Position numbers and translations under genes: made by a program. Under the pieces are notes generated by a model. The model made no database searches, was not told the DNA's origin, and worked only from the letters and a program-made list of their open reading frames with translations. From Candidatus Vogelbacteria bacterium (GTDB lineage: Bacteria; Patescibacteriota; Minisyncoccia; Phycocordibacterales; XYD1-FULL-46-19): a stretch of 6,135 bases of DNA. Within the stretch, counting starts at the first letter, position 1; each line of letters starts with the position of its first letter. This document shows positions 3,956 to 6,135 of this stretch, in pieces. The DNA lies in assembly GCA_903825615.1 (NCBI GenBank), contig CAIKBK010000003.1, positions 1 to 6,135 of the forward strand, written 5' to 3'.

Positions 3956-5333
3956 AAGTAGCGAAAAAGTGAGCCATTTTGAGAATATAAGCCAGTAGGA
4001 AATAAGTCGGGTAACTAAAGAGAAGCGAAAGAAAAGAAGAAAAGAAACCAGTGATACCAGTTAAGAAACTCGCAAACATCGCCCAAGGGATTGGGGGCAA
4101 GATAAAAATGTTGGAGACAAAACCAATGAGTGAAGCTTTGCCCATCTTATAGAGTAGCCAAGGATAAACGGCAAGCTGGGCACCGGTGGTGATACAAATA
4201 ATTTCTTTTAAACCGCCAATAAAGGGCCTAGCCCCTATATCCGAAACTTTTGTCGACCAACCTAAGGCCCAGGAAACTAATGGTGACAGATAAATCAAAC
4301 CAAGGGTCGCAAGAAACGAGAGTTGGAAGCCGAGGTCGAAGGCGAGCAATTTAGGATTCCACAAGATCATTAAGAAGCCGGCAAAAACCAAAGCCACTCC
4401 CGCATCATAAGTGCGACCCCAACGCCGAGCAATAAGCGCGATGGCGCCCATTACGGCCGAACGCACGGCTGCCGCTTCGCCACCGGTCATAATGACAAAG
4501 AGGAAGATTGAGCCGATCCCCAAGAGCCAAGCTAGGGCTGGCGTGAGCCACGAGAAGAAAAGTAAAACGCTCTCGGCGACAATTGTAATATTATAACCGG
4601 AGAGCACAATAATGTGCGAGACTCCCGCTTTTCTAAATTCGTCTTCAGTTTGCTTTCCCAACCCACCCTTATCCCCCAAAATGAGACCACCGGCCAAGGA
4701 CGCGGCCGGTTCAGGCAAAGCCCGCCTTAAATTGGCCAAAAAATTATTTTTAAGTGAAAAAAGTTGAGATTTAATAAAAGAGCCTTGACCCCGTGCCACA
4801 ATCTTAAGTTTAGGCAGATAAACTGTTTGTTTAATTCCTCGCACGAGTAAATAGTTTTGATAGTCAAAGACCGTGCCCTGATCAATCATAAAATTTTGTG
4901 GCCGTTCGATCTTGCCCGAGAGCTCGATCTTGTCGCCATAAGCATAATCGGTAAAATTATCAGTGATAGCCAAGATTTTACCTGGGGCAGAATCTAATTT
5001 GATAACTAATCTAGTAGAAACATCTCGGCGGTCCGGATCATTAACTATCAACCCAACGCATTTCTTCTCTACATTTTTGCAATCAGGCAGAGATAGATCA
5101 TCGGTTTGAGAAAAATTAAAACGAACAAGACCCAAAACAACACCGATAAAAATTATCGCCAGAGCCAGAAATAATTTTTGACGCGCCAAGATAAAAAAGA
5201 GAGACAAGAAAGCAAAAATTAAAACTAAAAAAAGACCGACCACTGGCCAAGCAAAACCAGTCAGGCTAGCCAAAACTATCCCCCCAACAAAACCCAGAAT
5301 CAGGATCGAGATAATCCGACGAACAAAAATCAC
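3948..5333 (-). CDS. comEC: ComEC/Rec2 DNA-uptake channel, lacking the MBL domain
   Basis: The 461-residue protein has three hydrophobic segments in the first 73 residues, an outer OB-like domain (about 80-180, DUF4131 type, with two cysteines Cys85 and Cys92), and a competence domain from about 205 to the end with GGLILGDKGGL (215-225) and AGVSHIIVLSGYNITI (236-251), both conserved ComEC motifs, followed by many membrane helices. ComEC carries single-stranded DNA across the inner membrane. The C-terminal MBL domain present in most homologues is missing and is encoded next in another frame. The start is a GTG at 5333, 9 nt after the preceding stop, with no Shine-Dalgarno; it is the only sensible start before the first membrane segment. 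The upstream 63-residue frame is in the same phase, separated by one TAA and three codons. Confidence 0.92.
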   Translation of the reverse strand: MIFVRRIISILILGFVGGIVLASLTGFAWPVVGLFLVLIFAFLSLFFILARQKLFLALAIIFIGVVLGLVRFNFSQTDDLSLPDCKNVEKKCVGLIVNDPDRRDVSTRLVIKLDSAPGKILAITDNFTDYAYGDKIELSGKIERPQNFMIDQGTVFDYQNYLLVRGIKQTVYLPKLKIVARGQGSFIKSQLFSLKNNFLANLRRALPEPAASLAGGLILGDKGGLGKQTEDEFRKAGVSHIIVLSGYNITIVAESVLLFFSWLTPALAWLLGIGSIFLFVIMTGGEAAAVRSAVMGAIALIARRWGRTYDAGVALVFAGFLMILWNPKLLAFDLGFQLSFLATLGLIYLSPLVSWALGWSTKVSDIGARPFIGGLKEIICITTGAQLAVYPWLLYKMGKASLIGFVSNIFILPPIPWAMFASFLTGITGFFSSFLSLLFSYPTYFLLAYILKMAHFFATLL

Positions 5334-5342
5334 AAAAAGTAA

Positions 5343-5534
5343 TTAAGCCGCCCGATCTTCGATATCATCCATCACCTCTCGTCGATTAGCTGTTTCCCCT
5401 CTTTTTGTTCCCATCCCCCGGCCTTGATTTTTGATTTTTTCGTCCCAATATTTTAATTGCGAACTACTATCTCCACTCGATGGTTCAATAACTTCCCCCG
5501 CTGGTAGGTCACCGCTAAACCCTTCTAAAGACAT
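5343..5534 (-). CDS. small hypothetical protein, 63 residues, upstream of comEC
   Basis: I do not recognise it. The sequence begins MSLEGFSGDLPAGEVIEPSS and is hydrophilic, rich in Ser, Gly, Asp, Glu, Arg and Lys, with no hydrophobic segment; it is probably largely disordered, with a possible short helix around residues 46-63. It lies 34 nt after the RNase HI stop and 9 nt before the comEC GTG, on the same strand, so it is likely co-transcribed. Its TAA is in frame with comEC: removing that one codon would join the two into a cytosolic N-terminal extension of the channel. It may be a true small protein, or a former N-terminus of ComEC. The AT-rich stretch before its ATG contains TAAAAT at leaderless distance, which is weak evidence in such sequence. 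Confidence 0.6.
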   Translation of the reverse strand: MSLEGFSGDLPAGEVIEPSSGDSSSQLKYWDEKIKNQGRGMGTKRGETANRREVMDDIEDRAA

Positions 5535-5568
5535 TTAAATTTATTTTAATTAAAATTAATTCTAATGA

Positions 5569-6021
5569 TTAAAACATCGACCCTTGGGCTTCACGAGCGC
5601 AACCCCCATCCATCGCTAGGTTGGCTAATTTATCAGCCTCGGTATTTTTTTCTCTCGGAATATGGGAAAAAGTGAGATGGGGAACGTCAGCCACTTGCGC
5701 ATTCCAAATCTTCATAAAAAGCGGTACTAACTTTTCTTCTTTAACCTGATATTCGCCACGTAATTGTTTACAGACTAGCTCACTATCAAGTTTAACTTCG
5801 ATCTGCAGGTTTTTGACCTGATCTTTACCAAAAGTTCTTTTTAAAGTTTCTAGACCTAAAATTACGGCTTGATACTCGGCCTCATTATTAGTCATCACCC
5901 CCAAGAAAAGATGGGCCTTGCGAATGATTTCGTTCTTTTTATTATAAATAAAAACTCCCGCCCCGGCCGGACCCGGATTCCCGCGCGACCCACCATCGGT
6001 ATGCATCACAATTTTTTCCAT
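5569..6021 (-). CDS. ribonuclease HI family protein
   Basis: The 150-residue protein has all four acidic catalytic positions of RNase HI: Asp9 in HTDGGSRGNPGPAG (7-20), Glu49 in TNNEAEY (44-50), Asp79 in LDSELV (78-83) and Asp130 in NTEADKLAN (126-134). It cleaves RNA in RNA-DNA hybrids, such as R-loops and replication primers. The RGNPGPAG and NNEAEY forms place it in the RnhA-like branch common in Gram-positive bacteria, archaea and Patescibacteria, not close to E. coli RnhA; there is no basic protrusion and no fused domain. The ATG at 6021 is fixed by homology and by a promoter whose predicted +1 is this very base. It heads the probable operon with the 63-residue gene, comEC and the MBL gene. 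Confidence 0.93.
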   Translation of the reverse strand: MEKIVMHTDGGSRGNPGPAGAGVFIYNKKNEIIRKAHLFLGVMTNNEAEYQAVILGLETLKRTFGKDQVKNLQIEVKLDSELVCKQLRGEYQVKEEKLVPLFMKIWNAQVADVPHLTFSHIPREKNTEADKLANLAMDGGCAREAQGSMF

Positions 6022-6027
6022 ATTTTA

Positions 6028-6055
6028 ATTATATCAGGGGTTAAGAAGTTATCAA
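6028..6055 (-). promoter_or_regulatory. promoter of RNase HI operon (leaderless)
   Basis: On the minus strand TTGATA (6055-6050, five of six), a 16-bp spacer and TGATATAAT (6036-6028), a perfect -10 with TG extension, form a strong promoter. The expected +1 is 6021, the A of the RNase HI ATG, so no ribosome-binding site can be present on this transcript. Confidence 0.75.
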
Positions 6056-6058
6056 CAA

Positions 6059-6086
6059 TTGTAATTTTGACCATTTTTAATATACT
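6059..6086 (+). promoter_or_regulatory. candidate promoter for the gene at the right edge
   Basis: TTGTAA (6059-6064), 16 bp, TATACT (6081-6086) would start near 6093, seven nt before the ATG at 6100. The -35 boxes of this and the opposing RNase HI promoter are separated by only 3 bp and share the ACAATTGT palindrome (6055-6062), so the two are likely to affect each other. Confidence 0.45.
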
Positions 6087-6099
6087 AAAAGCCAGTCCG

Positions 6100-6135
6100 A
6101 TGAAGAAGATTGAAAAAGAATATTCAAATAAAAAA
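6100..6135 (+). CDS. start of an unidentified gene (cut by window edge)
   Basis: An ATG at 6100 opens a frame of 12 codons, MKKIEKEYSNKK, running to the window edge without a stop. A plausible promoter lies just upstream and there is no Shine-Dalgarno, as for most genes here. The lysine-rich start is too short to assign. It would be divergent from RNase HI. The call rests on the promoter and on the otherwise gene-free position. Confidence 0.45.
   Translation, partial: MKKIEKEYSNKK

Noticed and set aside
4411..4596. Plus-strand open frame opposite the competence domain of comEC
   Set aside because: It is the antisense of conserved ComEC sequence; the Ala/Arg-rich translation is typical of such shadows.
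3085..5333. Calling the two comEC parts a pseudogene
   Set aside because: Both parts keep their conserved motifs and sensible ends, and the MBL part has a membrane anchor and possible promoter, so separate working genes are more likely on present evidence.
1..6135. CRISPR arrays, tRNA or rRNA genes, insertion sequences, phage genes, defence systems
   Set aside because: No regularly spaced repeats, cloverleaf or rRNA signatures, transposase motifs or terminal repeats were seen; nearly all the DNA is accounted for by the listed genes and short regulatory gaps.

Overview
The window looks like chromosomal DNA from a Candidate Phyla Radiation (Patescibacteria) bacterium, most likely of Parcubacteria type. 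The signs are an S12 with a long N-terminal insertion, a short L28 with a CxxC...CxxC zinc ribbon, a ComEC split into separate channel and metallo-beta-lactamase (MBL) proteins, an almost complete lack of Shine-Dalgarno sequences, and a GC-rich palindrome (reading LPAGRQ when translated) next to rpsL, a kind I recall as dispersed in such genomes. This assignment is inference from gene content; no 16S rRNA is present.

Layout. 1-746 (minus strand): start of the str-type ribosomal operon, rpsL (S12) followed after 2 nt by rpsG (S7, cut by the window edge), with a terminator-like palindrome just before the rpsL start. 702-1404: a terminator, an unrecognised 167-residue protein (minus), and a divergent promoter region with overlapping palindromes shared with the next gene. 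1405-2172 (plus): a TrmB-family transcription regulator with a near-consensus promoter whose predicted +1 is the A of its ATG. 2173-2793 (minus): an M50 (site-2 type) membrane metalloprotease, its stop codon abutting that of the regulator. 2845-3066 (plus): rpmB (L28). 3085-3117: a strong bidirectional terminator that also encodes the last residues of the neighbouring MBL protein. 3085-6021 (minus): a probable operon in the order RNase HI, 63-residue protein, ComEC channel, ComEC-type MBL protein. 6100-6135 (plus): the first codons of a further gene, divergent from RNase HI.

The genes are mostly housekeeping (translation, RNA-DNA hybrid removal), DNA uptake (ComEC parts) and membrane proteolysis. 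The separate ComEC channel and MBL proteins together have about the length of one full ComEC, so they probably act as a two-part DNA import machine; natural uptake of DNA would suit an organism with poor nucleotide synthesis. I see no CRISPR, phage, transposon, tRNA or rRNA. I do not see an obviously new multi-gene system. The most interesting signals are regulatory: several promoters whose -10 box sits 6-7 nt before the start codon (leaderless transcripts), a hairpin plus T-run inside the rpsL leader, a shared sequence at two divergent promoters, and the splitting pattern of comEC.
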